The notes: generated by a model from the sequence alone, not told the origin. A stretch of 64,000 nucleotides of DNA from JADKAV01 sp963769435 (GCA_963769435.1 CAVYLN010000002.1:930001-994000); one strand, 5' to 3'; positions 17,517-26,445 are shown, numbered from the stretch's first letter. Translations and numbers: made by a program.

Positions 17517-17702
17517 TCACTTCACCTCCTCAACCGTCACCAGATGGATGACGGTGTTGACCATGCCCCGCAGTTCGGGACGGTCTTCGATCTCGACGGA
17601 CTGGCCGATCTTGCGCAGGCCCAGCGAACGCAGCGTCGCGCGCTGCGAGTCGGTGCCGCCGATCGGGGAACGGGTCTGAGTCACCTTGAGCGTGGCCATC
17701 AT
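17517..17702 (-). CDS. rpmD: 50S ribosomal protein L30
   Basis: A 61-residue protein, MMATLKVTQTRSPIGGTDSQ and LRSLGLRKIGQSVEI. Two adjacent ATG codons (17702 and 17699) are possible starts. The first overlaps the rpsE stop as ATGA, which favours coupling. Confidence 0.97.
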   Translation of the reverse strand: MMATLKVTQTRSPIGGTDSQRATLRSLGLRKIGQSVEIEDRPELRGMVNTVIHLVTVEEVK

Positions 17703-18274
17703 GCCCCCGTCCCCGCCGCCTGGGCACGCAGCAGCGCGGCAGGGGCGACGTCTTCGAGGGGAAGGCCACGACGGGCCGCGACCTGCTCGGGGCGCTCGAG
17801 CTCACGAAGAGCGGTCACGGTCGCGCGCACGATGTTCAGCGCGTTGTCCGAACCGAGCGACTTGCTGAGCACGTCGTGCACACCGGCGCACTCCAGCACG
17901 GCGCGCACCGGGCCGCCTGCGATCACACCGGTACCTGGTGAGGCAGGACGCAGCAGCACGACGCCGGCGCTGTCCTCACCCTGCACGGGGTGCGGGATGG
18001 TGCCCTGGATCCGGGGAACCTTGAAGAAGTTCTTCTTGGCCTCCTCGACACCCTTGGCGATCGCAGCCGGGACCTCTTTGGCCTTGCCGTAGCCGACGCC
18101 GACCATGCCGTCGCCGTCACCGACGACCACGAGGGCCGTGAAACTGAAACGACGGCCACCCTTGACGACCTTGGCGACGCGGTTGATCGTCACGACCCGC
18201 TCGAGGTACTGGGACTTCTCCTGGCCACGGCCGCCATCACGACGGTCCCGGCCGGAACGATTCTGATTCGACAT
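17699..18274 (-). CDS. rpsE: 30S ribosomal protein S5
   Basis: A 191-residue protein with a basic Arg/Gly-rich N-terminal extension, the dsRBD-like segment YLERVVTINRVAKVVKGGRR, and the C-terminal ALLLRPASPGTGVIAGG-type motif (VVLLRPASPGTGVIAGGPVR). It ends in an Ala-rich tail. It overlaps rpmD. Confidence 0.98.
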   Translation of the reverse strand: MSNQNRSGRDRRDGGRGQEKSQYLERVVTINRVAKVVKGGRRFSFTALVVVGDGDGMVGVGYGKAKEVPAAIAKGVEEAKKNFFKVPRIQGTIPHPVQGEDSAGVVLLRPASPGTGVIAGGPVRAVLECAGVHDVLSKSLGSDNALNIVRATVTALRELERPEQVAARRGLPLEDVAPAALLRAQAAGTGA

Positions 18275-18282
18275 CTCTTCTC

Positions 18283-18663
18283 CTAGAACTCGAGGCCGGC
18301 TTCGCGGGCACCGTCAGCAACGGCGGCGACCCGCCCGTGGTAGCGGTAGCCGCCCCGGTCGAACACCACGGCGGACACCCCGGCAGCCTTGGCGCGCTCG
18401 CCGAGCAACTTGCCCACGGCCTGCGCCTTGGCGGTCTTGTCGCCGTCGTCGGCACGGACATCCGCTTCCATGGTGGACGCTGAAGCCAGCGTCTTGCCCA
18501 CCGTGTCGTCGACGACCTGCGCCTCGACGTGACGGGTGGAACGGAACACGACCAGCCGAGGCCGCTGCGAGGTCCCGGTGACCTTCTTGCGGACCCGCGA
18601 GTGGCGACGGCTGCGGGACACGGAACGCTTCGATCCCGACCCGAGTTTGGTTACGACGCTCAT
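18283..18663 (-). CDS. rplR: 50S ribosomal protein L18
   Basis: A 126-residue 5S rRNA-binding protein. It starts MSVVTKLGSGSKRS and contains GTSQRPRLVVFRSTRHVEAQ and the end VVFDRGGYRYHGRVAAVADG, AREAGLEF. The ATG at 18663 overlaps the rplF stop (ATGA). Confidence 0.97.
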   Translation of the reverse strand: MSVVTKLGSGSKRSVSRSRRHSRVRKKVTGTSQRPRLVVFRSTRHVEAQVVDDTVGKTLASASTMEADVRADDGDKTAKAQAVGKLLGERAKAAGVSAVVFDRGGYRYHGRVAAVADGAREAGLEF

Positions 18664-19203
18664 CACTTACCTGCCTTTCCGGCCTTGCGGCGGATCTGCT
18701 CGCCGGAGTACCGGATGCCCTTCGCCTTGTAGGGGTCGGGCTTGCGCAGCTTGCGAATGTTCGCGGCCACCTCGCCGACCAGTTGCTTGTCGGTCCCGGA
18801 GACCGTGAACTTCGTGGGACCCTCCACCTGGAAGGAGATCCCCTCCGGCGCATCGATCTGCACCGGGTGGCTGAAGCCCAGCGAGAACTCCAGGCCCTGT
18901 CCCTTGGGGACGACGCGGTAACCGGTGCCGGAGATCTCCAAGGTCTTGCTGTACCCCTCGGTCACCCCGATCACCATGTTCGCGATCAGCGTGCGGCTCA
19001 GACCGTGCAGCGACTTGCTGCATGCGCTCATCGTCCGGCCGGGAGACCTCGATCGCGCCTTCGGCGTTCTGCGAGACCTTGATCGGCTCGGCGACGACGT
19101 GGGAGAGGGTGCCCTTCGGACCCTTCACCGTGACGGTCTGGCCGTCCAGCGACACGGTCACCCCACCGGGCACGGGAACCGGGTGTTTGCCAATACGTGA
19201 CAT
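18663..19203 (-). CDS. rplF: 50S ribosomal protein L6, one frameshift
   Basis: The N-terminal domain is MSRIGKHPVPVPGGVTVSLD, GPKGTLSHVV and EVSRPDDERM. One extra base at about 19019-19021 then breaks the frame. Removing it joins DDERM to SKSLHGLSRTLIANMVIGVT, followed by LEISGTGYRV, GFSHPVQIDAPEGI and the end IRYSGEQIRRKAGKAGK. The repaired length is 179 residues, normal for L6. The gene is essential, so I treat the break as a sequence error. Confidence 0.95.
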
Positions 19204-19211
19204 GACGATCC

Positions 19212-19610
19212 TTACCAGACGTAGGCGAGGACTTCCCCACCCACGCCCTTCTGCTCGGCCTGCCGGTCGGTCAACAGACCGGACGAGGTGGAGATGATTG
19301 CGATTCCCAGCCCGCCAAGGACCCGCGGCATGGCGCCACGCTTGGCGTACACCCGCAATCCGGGCTTGCTGACACGGCGCACCCCGGAGATGGAACGCTC
19401 GCGGTTGGGTCCGTATTTGAGGCCGACGACCAGCGTCTTGCCGACCTCGGCGTCCTCAGTGCGCACGTCCGCGACGTAGCCCTCGGACTTCAGGATGGAG
19501 GCGATGCCCTCTTTGATCTTCGAGTGCGGCATCGCAACCTGTTCGTGATGCGCCGCGCTCGCGTTGCGCACACGCGTCAACATGTCGGCGATCGGGTCGG
19601 TCATGCTCAT
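19212..19610 (-). CDS. rpsH: 30S ribosomal protein S8
   Basis: A 132-residue protein, MSMTDPIADMLTRVRNASAA and the end LTDRQAEQKGVGGEVLAYVW, with VLGGLGIAIISTSSG. The ATG at 19610 is preferred (a second in-frame ATG is at 19604). The longer open frame upstream covers the rpsN-rpsH gap and is not conserved. Confidence 0.97.
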   Translation of the reverse strand: MSMTDPIADMLTRVRNASAAHHEQVAMPHSKIKEGIASILKSEGYVADVRTEDAEVGKTLVVGLKYGPNRERSISGVRRVSKPGLRVYAKRGAMPRVLGGLGIAIISTSSGLLTDRQAEQKGVGGEVLAYVW

Positions 19611-19668
19611 GGGGTTCTTCTTTCTCGCCGCGGTTTCCGGTTCGGACCTTCGGCGGTGGGGGTCGGGA

Positions 19669-19854
19669 CTACCAGCTGCTCTTGGTGACGCCGGGCAGTT
19701 CGCCGCGGTGAGCCATCTCACGCAGACACACACGGCACAGGCCGAACTTCCGGTACACCGAGTGCGGCCGGCCGCACCGGTTGCAGCGGGTGTAGCCGCG
19801 CACCTTGAACTTCGGCTTCTTGTTGGACTTCTCGATCAATGCCTTCTTGGCCAT
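19669..19854 (-). CDS. rpsN: 30S ribosomal protein S14 type Z
   Basis: A 61-residue short zinc form, MAKKALIEKSNKKPKFKVRG, then two CxxC pairs (RCNRCGRPHSVYRKFGLCRVCL) that bind zinc. The end is HRGELPGVTKSSW. It lies between rplE and rpsH, as in Gram-positive spc operons. Confidence 0.97.
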   Translation of the reverse strand: MAKKALIEKSNKKPKFKVRGYTRCNRCGRPHSVYRKFGLCRVCLREMAHRGELPGVTKSSW

Positions 19855-19855
19855 C

Positions 19856-20422
19856 TCAGTTCTCCTTGAACGGCATGCCGAGCAGCGTGAGCAGCGTACG
19901 GCCACCCTCGTCGTCGACCGCACTGGTCACGATGGTCACGTCCATACCGCGGGCGCGGTCCACCTTGTCGGGGTCGACCTCCGGGAACATGACCTGCTCG
20001 GTCAGTCCGAAGGTGTAGTTGCCGCGCCCGTCGAACTGCCGCGGCGACAGACCGCGGAAGTCACGGATACGGGGAAGCGCCACCGACATCAGCCGGTCCA
20101 GGAACTCCCACATCCGGTCACCGCGAAGTGTCGTGTGGGCACCGATCGGCTGTCCCTCGCGCAGTTTGAACTGGGCGATCGACTTGCGGGCCTTGGTCAC
20201 CTGCGGCTTCTGGCCGGTGATGGTGGCCAGGTCCCGGACGGCACCGTCGATGAGTTTGCTGTCGCGTGCGGCATCGCCCACGCCCATGTTGACGACGACC
20301 TTGGTCACGGTCGGCACCTGCATGACGTTCCCGAGGCCGAGTTGCTCCTTGAGGGTCGCGCGGATCTCGTCGTTGTAGCGCTGCTTGAGACGCGGCAGCG
20401 CCTGTGTCTGCGTCGCGGTCAT
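19856..20422 (-). CDS. rplE: 50S ribosomal protein L5
   Basis: A 188-residue 5S rRNA-binding protein. It contains VVVNMGVGDAARDSKLIDGA, TGQKPQVTKARKSIAQFKLR, FRGLSPRQFDGRGNYTFGL and a final LGMPFKEN. It is one base from rpsN and overlaps rplX by 4 nt. Confidence 0.98.
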   Translation of the reverse strand: MTATQTQALPRLKQRYNDEIRATLKEQLGLGNVMQVPTVTKVVVNMGVGDAARDSKLIDGAVRDLATITGQKPQVTKARKSIAQFKLREGQPIGAHTTLRGDRMWEFLDRLMSVALPRIRDFRGLSPRQFDGRGNYTFGLTEQVMFPEVDPDKVDRARGMDVTIVTSAVDDEGGRTLLTLLGMPFKEN

Positions 20423-20781
20423 TCGATGTCCTTACCTGTCCGGCGGGCGACTCGCACCCGTCGTGTTCCTTCGTACGTCGTGCCGTCGGCGCGGCGCTTC
20501 TCGACGCTGTCGCGCCGGGATCCGACCTTGGTGGCCTTGCCGTCGGCGTCCACCAGCATCACGTTCGACACATGGATCGGCGCCTCCGTGTGAATGAGCC
20601 CGCCGGTCTTCGCGCCGCGGTCACCCTGGCCCACCTTGGTGTGCTTGACAACCCGGTTCACGCCCTCGACGATGACCCGATCGGTGTCGGGGTCGACGAT
20701 CAAAACGCGCCCGGTGATGCCCTTGTCCTTGCCGGAGATCACCTGCACGGTGTCCCCCTTGCGAATCTTCACGCTTGCCAT
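20419..20781 (-). CDS. rplX: 50S ribosomal protein L24
   Basis: A 120-residue assembly initiator with the KOW motif near the N terminus (MASVKIRKGDTVQVISGKDK, GITGRVL) and VEGVNRVVKHTKV. It overlaps rplN upstream by one base and rplE downstream by four. Confidence 0.97.
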   Translation of the reverse strand: MASVKIRKGDTVQVISGKDKGITGRVLIVDPDTDRVIVEGVNRVVKHTKVGQGDRGAKTGGLIHTEAPIHVSNVMLVDADGKATKVGSRRDSVEKRRADGTTYEGTRRVRVARRTGKDIE

Positions 20782-21149
20782 CACAGGACCTCCGGTGCCA
20801 GCGAGATGATCTTCATGAAGCGCTTGTCGCGCAACTCGCGGCCGACCGGGCCGAAGATGCGCGTACCACGCGGCTCACCGTCGGCCTTGAGGATCACGGC
20901 GGCGTTCTCGTCGAAACGGATGTAGGACCCGTCGGGGCGACGCTTCTGCTTGGTGGTGCGAACCACGACCGCCTTGACGACCTCGCCCTTCTTGGTCGCA
21001 CCGCCGGGAATGGCGTCCTTGACGGTGGCGACGATCACGTCACCGATGCCGGCGTACCGACGGCCCGAACCACCGAGCACGCGGATGCACAGCAACTCTT
21101 TCGCGCCGGTGTTGTCGGCCACCCGGAGCCTGGATTCCTGCTGGATCAT
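20781..21149 (-). CDS. rplN: 50S ribosomal protein L14
   Basis: A 122-residue protein, MIQQESRLRVADNTGAKELL, with IGDVIVATVKDAIPGG, VVKAVVVRTTKQKRRPDGSY and the end FMKIISLAPEVL. Highly conserved and complete. Confidence 0.98.
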   Translation of the reverse strand: MIQQESRLRVADNTGAKELLCIRVLGGSGRRYAGIGDVIVATVKDAIPGGATKKGEVVKAVVVRTTKQKRRPDGSYIRFDENAAVILKADGEPRGTRIFGPVGRELRDKRFMKIISLAPEVL

Positions 21150-21151
21150 GG

Positions 21152-21439
21152 TTACTTCGCCTTCTCAAGGATCTTCACGACCCGCCACCGCTTGGTGGCC
21201 GAGGTCGGACGGGTCTCCATGAGCTCGACGCGGTCGCCCACGCCACACTCATTGTTCTCGTCGTGTGCCTTCAAACGGCTGGTGCGTCGAACGACCTTGC
21301 CGTACAGGGGGTGCTTGAACCTGTCCTCCACGGCGACCACAACGGTCTTGTCCATCTTGTCGCTGACGACCAGGCCCTGGAGGACCTTGCGGAATCCACG
21401 CGCCTGCGCGGTCTCCTCGGGGATCACTTGCTCACTCAT
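21152..21439 (-). CDS. rpsQ: 30S ribosomal protein S17
   Basis: A 95-residue OB-fold protein. The N-terminal extension is followed by GFRKVLQGLVVSDKMDKTVV, HPLYGKVVRRTSRLKAHDE and VELMETRPTSATKRWRVV. It overlaps rpmC by 4 nt. Confidence 0.98.
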   Translation of the reverse strand: MSEQVIPEETAQARGFRKVLQGLVVSDKMDKTVVVAVEDRFKHPLYGKVVRRTSRLKAHDENNECGVGDRVELMETRPTSATKRWRVVKILEKAK

Positions 21440-21660
21440 GCCACGACCTCGTCATTCGTAATGCCCAACTCGCGCTCACGCATGATCGTGTAGATACGAG
21501 CGATGTCCTTCTTGACCGCGCGCAGGCGGCCATGGTTCTCCAACTGACCGGTGGCGGACTGGAAGCGGAGGTTGAAAAGCTCCTCCTTGCCCTCCTTGAG
21601 GCGCGCCACAAGTTCCTCGTTGCTCAACAGCCGCAACTCTTCCGTCTTAGTAGCAGGCAT
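21436..21660 (-). CDS. rpmC: 50S ribosomal protein L29
   Basis: A 74-residue helical-hairpin protein, LSNEELVARLKEGKEELFNL, RFQSATGQLENHGRLRAVKK and IARIYTIMRERELG. It lies at the polypeptide exit site. It overlaps rplP by one base and rpsQ by four. Confidence 0.97.
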   Translation of the reverse strand: MPATKTEELRLLSNEELVARLKEGKEELFNLRFQSATGQLENHGRLRAVKKDIARIYTIMRERELGITNDEVVA

Positions 21661-22079
21661 CAGTCCTCACTCACTTCGCGCCGCACGATCCGGCACTTCA
21701 TCGGCAGCTTGTGTGCTGCCCGCTCCAGTGCCTCCTGCGCGGTCTGTTCGTTGGGATAGGTCAACTCGAACATGACCCGTCCCGGCTTCACGTTGGCGAC
21801 CCACCACTCGGGTGAGCCCTTGCCGGAACCCATGCGGGTCTCTGCCGGCTTCTTGGTCAGCGGGCGGTCCGGGTAGATGTTGATCCAGACCTTGCCGCCA
21901 CGCTTGATGTGGCGGGTCATCGCGATACGGGCCGCCTCGATCTGACGGTTGGTCACATACGCCGGTTCCACGGCCTGCAGGCCCCAGTCGCCGAAGCTGA
22001 CCTTGGTGCCGCCCTTGGCCATGCCGCTGCGCTTCGGGTGGTGCTGCTTGCGGTGTTTCACTCTGCGGGGAATCAGCAT
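21660..22079 (-). CDS. rplP: 50S ribosomal protein L16
   Basis: A 139-residue protein, MLIPRRVKHRKQHHPKRSGM, GDWGLQAVEPAYVTNRQIEA, IYPDRPLTKKPAETRMGSGK and PGRVMFELTYP. It starts at ATG 22079, one base after the repaired rpsC stop. A raw open frame joins rpsC and rplP into one 423-codon reading; that is an artefact of the rpsC frame error. Confidence 0.97.
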   Translation of the reverse strand: MLIPRRVKHRKQHHPKRSGMAKGGTKVSFGDWGLQAVEPAYVTNRQIEAARIAMTRHIKRGGKVWINIYPDRPLTKKPAETRMGSGKGSPEWWVANVKPGRVMFELTYPNEQTAQEALERAAHKLPMKCRIVRREVSED

Positions 22080-22080
22080 C

Positions 22081-22931
22081 TCAGGCCTCCGTCGCCACCG
22101 GGGTCTCGGCAGCAGCCTCGACCGGTGCGGTCTGGGTCTCGCGCTCGGCGTTGCGTGGTCCGCGGTCCCACGGTCCCCGCGGTCCCCACGGTCACGGCCA
22201 CCACGACCCTCGCGACGTCCGCGACCCGGGGAGCCGGAGCGCTGCAGACGTGCTTGCCGCTGCTGCTCGCGTTCCGCGCGGTCGGTCGACACCTCGCCGT
22301 GGTAGATCCACACCTTGACGCCGATGCGACCGAACGTGGTCCGGGCCTCGTAGAACCCGAAGTCGATGTCCGCACGCAGCGTGTGCAGCGGTACCCGACC
22401 CTCGCGGTAGAACTCGGTACGGCTCATCTCAGCGCCGCCGAGTCGTCCGGACACCTGCACCCGGATCCCGAGTGCGCCGGCCCGCTGCGCCGACTGCATC
22501 CCCTTGCGCATGGCGCGCCGGAACGACACTCGGCTGGACAACTGCTCGGCGATGCCCTGGGCGACCAGCTGTGCGTCCACCTCGGGGTTCTTCACCTCGA
22601 GGATGTTCAACTGCACCTGCTTGCCGGTGAGCTTCTCCAGTTCCATACGCAGGCGCTCAGCCTCGGCACCCTTGCGGCCGATGACGATGCCCGGGCGTGC
22701 GGTGTGGATGTAGATGATGACCCGGTCGCGGGTGCGCTCGATCTCCACCTTCGAGATCCCGGCCCGCTCCATGCCCTCTGACAGCAGCCGACGGATCTTG
22801 ACATCCTCGGCGACGTAGTCGGAGTAACGCTGACCAGGCTTCGTGCTGTCGGTGAACCAGCGGGTCACGTATTCACTCGTGACGCCCAACCGGAACCCGT
22901 GCGGGTGTACTTTCTGACCCACGTGGCTCAC
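22081..22931 (-). CDS. rpsC: 30S ribosomal protein S3, one-base deletion in the C-terminal tail
   Basis: The core is intact: MSHVGQKVHPHGFRLGVTSE, the KH domain with RPGIVIGRKGAEAERLRMEL, and GRLGGAEMSRTEFYREGRVP. The tail after residue 230 is rich in Arg and Gly (GRREGRGGRDRGDRGDRG). One base appears missing in the CCC run at 22167-22169 within this repetitive stretch. Restoring it gives DRGPRNAERETQTAPVEAAA and ETPVATEA with a TGA at 22081-22083, 283 residues. That places the stop one base before rplP, as expected. Confidence 0.94.
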
Positions 22932-23287
22932 CCCTTCCCTTCGGTCGTCACCGCTGTGCGCGATGCGACGACCACTGTGATGTGACTTGTGCGCTTGCGG
23001 ATGCGGGCCGCCGATCCACGCGCCCGCGGGCGGAAGCGCTTCATGGTCGGACCCTCATCGACGTACACCTCGGACACGAACAGGTCGTTCGGGTCGAGGC
23101 TGTTGTTGTTGGTTGCGTTGGCGATGGCGCTATCGAGCACCTTGCCCACCGGCTCGCTGGCCGCCTGCGGAGCGAATCGAAGAACCGCCTGCGCCTCAGC
23201 CGTCGGTAGACCTCGGATGAGGTCGACTACCCGACGCGCCTTCATGGGCGTGACGCGCACATATCGCGCACGGGCCCTGGCTTCCAT
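22928..23287 (-). CDS. rplV: 50S ribosomal protein L22
   Basis: A 119-residue exit-tunnel protein, ARARYVRVTPMKARRVVDLI and IANATNNNSLDPNDLFVSEV, YVDEGPTMKRFRPRARGSAA. It overlaps rpsC by 4 nt. Confidence 0.98.
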   Translation of the reverse strand: MEARARARYVRVTPMKARRVVDLIRGLPTAEAQAVLRFAPQAASEPVGKVLDSAIANATNNNSLDPNDLFVSEVYVDEGPTMKRFRPRARGSAARIRKRTSHITVVVASRTAVTTEGKG

Positions 23288-23333
23288 CGCTATCCCTGCC
23301 TTCTCAAATGGTGTGTGTTGTCCTGGGTGCGCT

Positions 23334-23615
23334 CTAGCGGCGCTTGGCCTTGCGGTCGTCCTTGACGTGACCCTTGAAGGTCCGTGTCGGGGCGAACTCG
23401 CCGAGCTTGTGCCCGACCATGTTCTCGGTGATGAACACCGGGATGTGCTTGCGGCCGTCGTGCACCGCGAGCGTGTGGCCCAGCATCGCCGGGACGATCA
23501 TGGACCGGCGCGACCAGGTCTTGATGACCGCTTTGCTGCCCTTGTCGTTCTGCGCCTCGACCTTCTTCATGAGGTGCGTGTCGACGAAGGGGCCCTTCTT
23601 CAGACTGCGTGGCAT
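23334..23615 (-). CDS. rpsS: 30S ribosomal protein S19
   Basis: A 93-residue head protein, MPRSLKKGPFVDTHLMKKVE, IKTWSRRSMIVPAMLGHTLA, VGHKLGEFAPTRTFKGHVKD. It lies 11 nt after rplB; a 46-nt gap separates it from rplV. Confidence 0.98.
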   Translation of the reverse strand: MPRSLKKGPFVDTHLMKKVEAQNDKGSKAVIKTWSRRSMIVPAMLGHTLAVHDGRKHIPVFITENMVGHKLGEFAPTRTFKGHVKDDRKAKRR

Positions 23616-23626
23616 CGTGTGTTCCC

Positions 23627-24463
23627 TCAGCGCTTCTTGCCGGACTTACGGCGGCGGACGATGTACTTGTCGCTCGGCTTCTTCTTCGAACGGGTGCGTC
23701 CCTCGGGCTTGCCCTTCGGGTTCACCGGGTGACGGCCTCCGGAGGTCTTGCCCTCACCTCCACCGTGCGGGTGGTCGACCGGGTTCATGGCCACACCACG
23801 GACGGTCGGGCGCTTGCCCTTCCAACGGTTGCGGCCGGCCTTGCCCCAGTTGATGTTCGACTGTTCGGCGTTGCCGACCTCGCCGATCGTCGCACGGCAG
23901 CGGAGGTCGACGTTGCGAATCTCCCCGGAGGGCATCCGCAGCTGTGCGTACGGGCCGTCCTTGGCGACCAGCTGCACGCTGGAACCGGCCGAGCGGGCGA
24001 TCTTCGCGCCGCCGCCGGGACGCAGTTCCACCGCGTGCACGACGGTACCCGTCGGGATGAACCGCAACGGCAGGTTGTTCCCGGGCTTGATGTCGGCACC
24101 CTGACCGGTCTCGATCCGGTCACCCTGTCGCAGGTTCTGGGGGGCGAGGATGTAACGCTTCTCGCCGTCCGCGTAGTGCAGCAGAGCGATCCGGCTGGTC
24201 CGGTTCGGGTCGTACTCGATGTGCGCGACCTTGGCCGGCACGCCGTCCTTGTCCGCACGCCGGAAGTCGATCACCCGGTAGGCGCGCTTGTGACCGCCAC
24301 CCTGGTGCCGGGTGGTGATCTTCCCGGAGTTGTTGCGTCCACCCTTCTGCGGCAGCGGACGGACCAACGACTTCTCCGGCGTGGAGCGGGTCACCTCGAC
24401 GAAGTCGGCGACACTCGAGCCACGACGAGCCGGCGTGGTCGGTTTGTACTTACGAATTCCCAT
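23627..24463 (-). CDS. rplB: 50S ribosomal protein L2
   Basis: A 278-residue protein near the peptidyl transferase centre. Conserved segments: GRNNSGKITTRHQGGGHKRA, the SH3-like domain, and GVAMNPVDHPHGGGEGKTSG with the invariant histidine. It ends RKSGKKR. Confidence 0.98.
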   Translation of the reverse strand: MGIRKYKPTTPARRGSSVADFVEVTRSTPEKSLVRPLPQKGGRNNSGKITTRHQGGGHKRAYRVIDFRRADKDGVPAKVAHIEYDPNRTSRIALLHYADGEKRYILAPQNLRQGDRIETGQGADIKPGNNLPLRFIPTGTVVHAVELRPGGGAKIARSAGSSVQLVAKDGPYAQLRMPSGEIRNVDLRCRATIGEVGNAEQSNINWGKAGRNRWKGKRPTVRGVAMNPVDHPHGGGEGKTSGGRHPVNPKGKPEGRTRSKKKPSDKYIVRRRKSGKKR

Positions 24464-24477
24464 GTCTGTTCCCTGCC

Positions 24478-24777
24478 TCAGCTGACCGGTCCGCCGAAGA
24501 TGTCGATGCGGTCACCCTGGGCAACCGTCACGACGGCACGCTTGGACGCGGCGCGGTGGCCGAAGCCGGACCGCGTGCGAACGCGCTTGCCCGCGCGGTT
24601 GAGGGTGTTCACACCGGTCACCTTGACGCCGAACACTTTCTCGACGGCGATCTTGATCTCGGTCTTGTTCGCGTCCGGCCGCACCAGGAAGGTGTACTTG
24701 TTCTCGTCGAGCAGCCCGTAGGCCTTCTCCGAGATCACCGGTCCCAGCAGGACGTCGCGGTGGTCTGCGATCCTCAT
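24478..24777 (-). CDS. rplW: 50S ribosomal protein L23
   Basis: A 99-residue exit-site protein that docks trigger factor and SRP. MRIADHRDVLLGPVISEKAY, YTFLVRPDANKTEIKIAVEK and VFGVKVTGVNTLN. It overlaps rplD by 4 nt. Confidence 0.97.
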   Translation of the reverse strand: MRIADHRDVLLGPVISEKAYGLLDENKYTFLVRPDANKTEIKIAVEKVFGVKVTGVNTLNRAGKRVRTRSGFGHRAASKRAVVTVAQGDRIDIFGGPVS

Positions 24778-25478
24778 GCGGACTCCTCCTCGATGTCGTC
24801 AGCGGCAGCCTGCGCCTCGGTGGAGGTCGCGGTGGCCTTGGCCGAAGCGCCGCTGCGCGGTCCCGCGAGGAACTGCTCGAGCGCCGCCTGGGTGAAGACG
24901 ATCTCGTCGTTGACGAGCACGTCGTACGTGTTGAGCTGCTCTGGCGCCAGCAGGTGCACCTCGGGTGCGTTGCGCAGGGACAGCCAGGTCAACTCATCGG
25001 TGCGCTGCGCCACCACGAGCACGGCAGCAGCCTGTGTGACGGTCCGCAACGCGGCGAGCGCGGACTTCGTGGACGCCTTGTCGCCGTCGAGCAGCCCGGT
25101 CACCACGTGCACCTTGTCGGCACGAGCCCGATCGGACAGGGCCCCGCGCAGGGCGGCGGCCTTCATCTTCTTCGGTGTCTTCTGCTCGTAGTTGCGCGGG
25201 GTCGGGCCGTGGACCACACCGCCGCCGGCGAACTGCGGAGCACGCACCGAACCCTGACGGGCGCGGCCGGTCCCCTTCTGGCGATACGGCTTGCGGCCGC
25301 CACCTGCGACCTCGGCGCGGGTCTTGGTCTTGTGTGTCCCTTGGCGGGCCGCGGCGAGTTGGGCCACGACCACCTGGTGGATCAACGGCACGTTCGTCTG
25401 CACGTTGAACACCTCGGCGGGAAGCTCCACACTGCCTGCTGCACCCCCGGAGGGGCTCTTGATGTCGATGGATGTCAT
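24774..25478 (-). CDS. rplD: 50S ribosomal protein L4
   Basis: A 234-residue protein with the tunnel loop AARQGTHKTKTRAEVAGGGR, KPYRQKGTGRARQGSVRAPQ and GGGVVHGPTPRNY. It has an Ala/Glu/Ser-rich C-terminal tail. It lies between rplC and rplW. Confidence 0.98.
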   Translation of the reverse strand: MTSIDIKSPSGGAAGSVELPAEVFNVQTNVPLIHQVVVAQLAAARQGTHKTKTRAEVAGGGRKPYRQKGTGRARQGSVRAPQFAGGGVVHGPTPRNYEQKTPKKMKAAALRGALSDRARADKVHVVTGLLDGDKASTKSALAALRTVTQAAAVLVVAQRTDELTWLSLRNAPEVHLLAPEQLNTYDVLVNDEIVFTQAALEQFLAGPRSGASAKATATSTEAQAAADDIEEESA

Positions 25479-25479
25479 G

Positions 25480-26127
25480 TCATGCCCCCTTCGCGGCGTC
25501 GCGGATCAGCACGAGCGCACCCTTGGGCCCGGGCACGGAGCCCTTGATCAGGATCAGGTTGCGGTCGAGGTCGACCGCATGCACGGTGAGTCCCTGGGTC
25601 GTGACGCGGTCGGACCCCATACGTCCGGCCATGCTCAGACCCTTGAAGACCCGGCCCGGCGTGGCACAGCCACCGATCGATCCCGGCGAGCGGTGCTTGC
25701 GGTGCACACCGTGGCTGGCACGAAGGCCGTGGAAGCCGTGGCGCTTCATGACACCGGCGAAACCCTTGCCCTTGCTGGTGGCAGTGACGTCGACGACCGC
25801 TCCGGGCTCGAAGACGTCGGCCTTCAACTCCTGGCCGAGGGTGTACTCCGAGGCATCCTCGGTGCGCAGTTCCACGAGGTCGCGGCGCGGTGTCACCCCC
25901 GCCTTGGCGAAGTGGCCGCCGTCGGGCTTGTTGACCTTGCGCGGGTCGATCGCGCCGAACGCGATCTGCACCGCCGAGTAGCCGTCCGTGTCGGGGGTCC
26001 GGATCTGGGTGACCACGCAGGGCCCTGCCTCGATCACGGTCACCGGCACGATCCGGTTGTTTTCATCCCATACCTGGGTCATGCCGAGCTTGGTGCCCAG
26101 CAGCCCTTTGCGAGTTCTCGTCTTCAT
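25480..26127 (-). CDS. rplC: 50S ribosomal protein L3
   Basis: A 215-residue protein, GLLGTKLGMTQVWDENNRIV, VTATSKGKGFAGVMKRHGFH and RKHRSPGSIGGCATPGRVFK. It is an assembly initiator. One base separates it from rplD. Confidence 0.98.
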   Translation of the reverse strand: MKTRTRKGLLGTKLGMTQVWDENNRIVPVTVIEAGPCVVTQIRTPDTDGYSAVQIAFGAIDPRKVNKPDGGHFAKAGVTPRRDLVELRTEDASEYTLGQELKADVFEPGAVVDVTATSKGKGFAGVMKRHGFHGLRASHGVHRKHRSPGSIGGCATPGRVFKGLSMAGRMGSDRVTTQGLTVHAVDLDRNLILIKGSVPGPKGALVLIRDAAKGA

Positions 26128-26136
26128 GGTGGCGTC

Positions 26137-26445
26137 CTACAGCTTGATCTCGATCTCGACACCGGCCGGCAGATCCAGCTTCATGAGCGAATCCACGGTT
26201 TTGGGGGTCGGATCGAGGATGTCGATGAGTCGTTTGTGCGTGCGCATCTCGAAGTGCTCGCGGCTGTCCTTGTACTTGTGCGGCGAGCGGATGACGCAGT
26301 ACACGTTCTTCTCCGTCGGCAGCGGCACAGGACCGGCCACCTTCGCGCCCGTGCGCGAAACCGTGTCCACGATGGTCTTCGCCCACTTGTCGATGACTTC
26401 GTGGTCATAGGCCTTGAGCCTGATGCGGATCTTCTGTCCCGCCAT
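26137..26445 (-). CDS. rpsJ: 30S ribosomal protein S10
   Basis: A 102-residue protein, also a transcription antitermination factor (NusE). KIRIRLKAYDHEVIDKWAKT, IVDTVSRTGAKVAGPVPLPT and DPTPKTVDSLMKLDLPAGVE. It is the first gene of the S10 operon; its promoter should lie in the 96-nt gap after tuf, but no clear hexamers are visible. Confidence 0.98.
   Translation of the reverse strand: MAGQKIRIRLKAYDHEVIDKWAKTIVDTVSRTGAKVAGPVPLPTEKNVYCVIRSPHKYKDSREHFEMRTHKRLIDILDPTPKTVDSLMKLDLPAGVEIEIKL

Noticed and set aside
21660..22931. An rpsC-rplP fusion protein
   Set aside because: Caused by one missing base in the rpsC tail; repair gives a proper rpsC stop one base before the rplP ATG.
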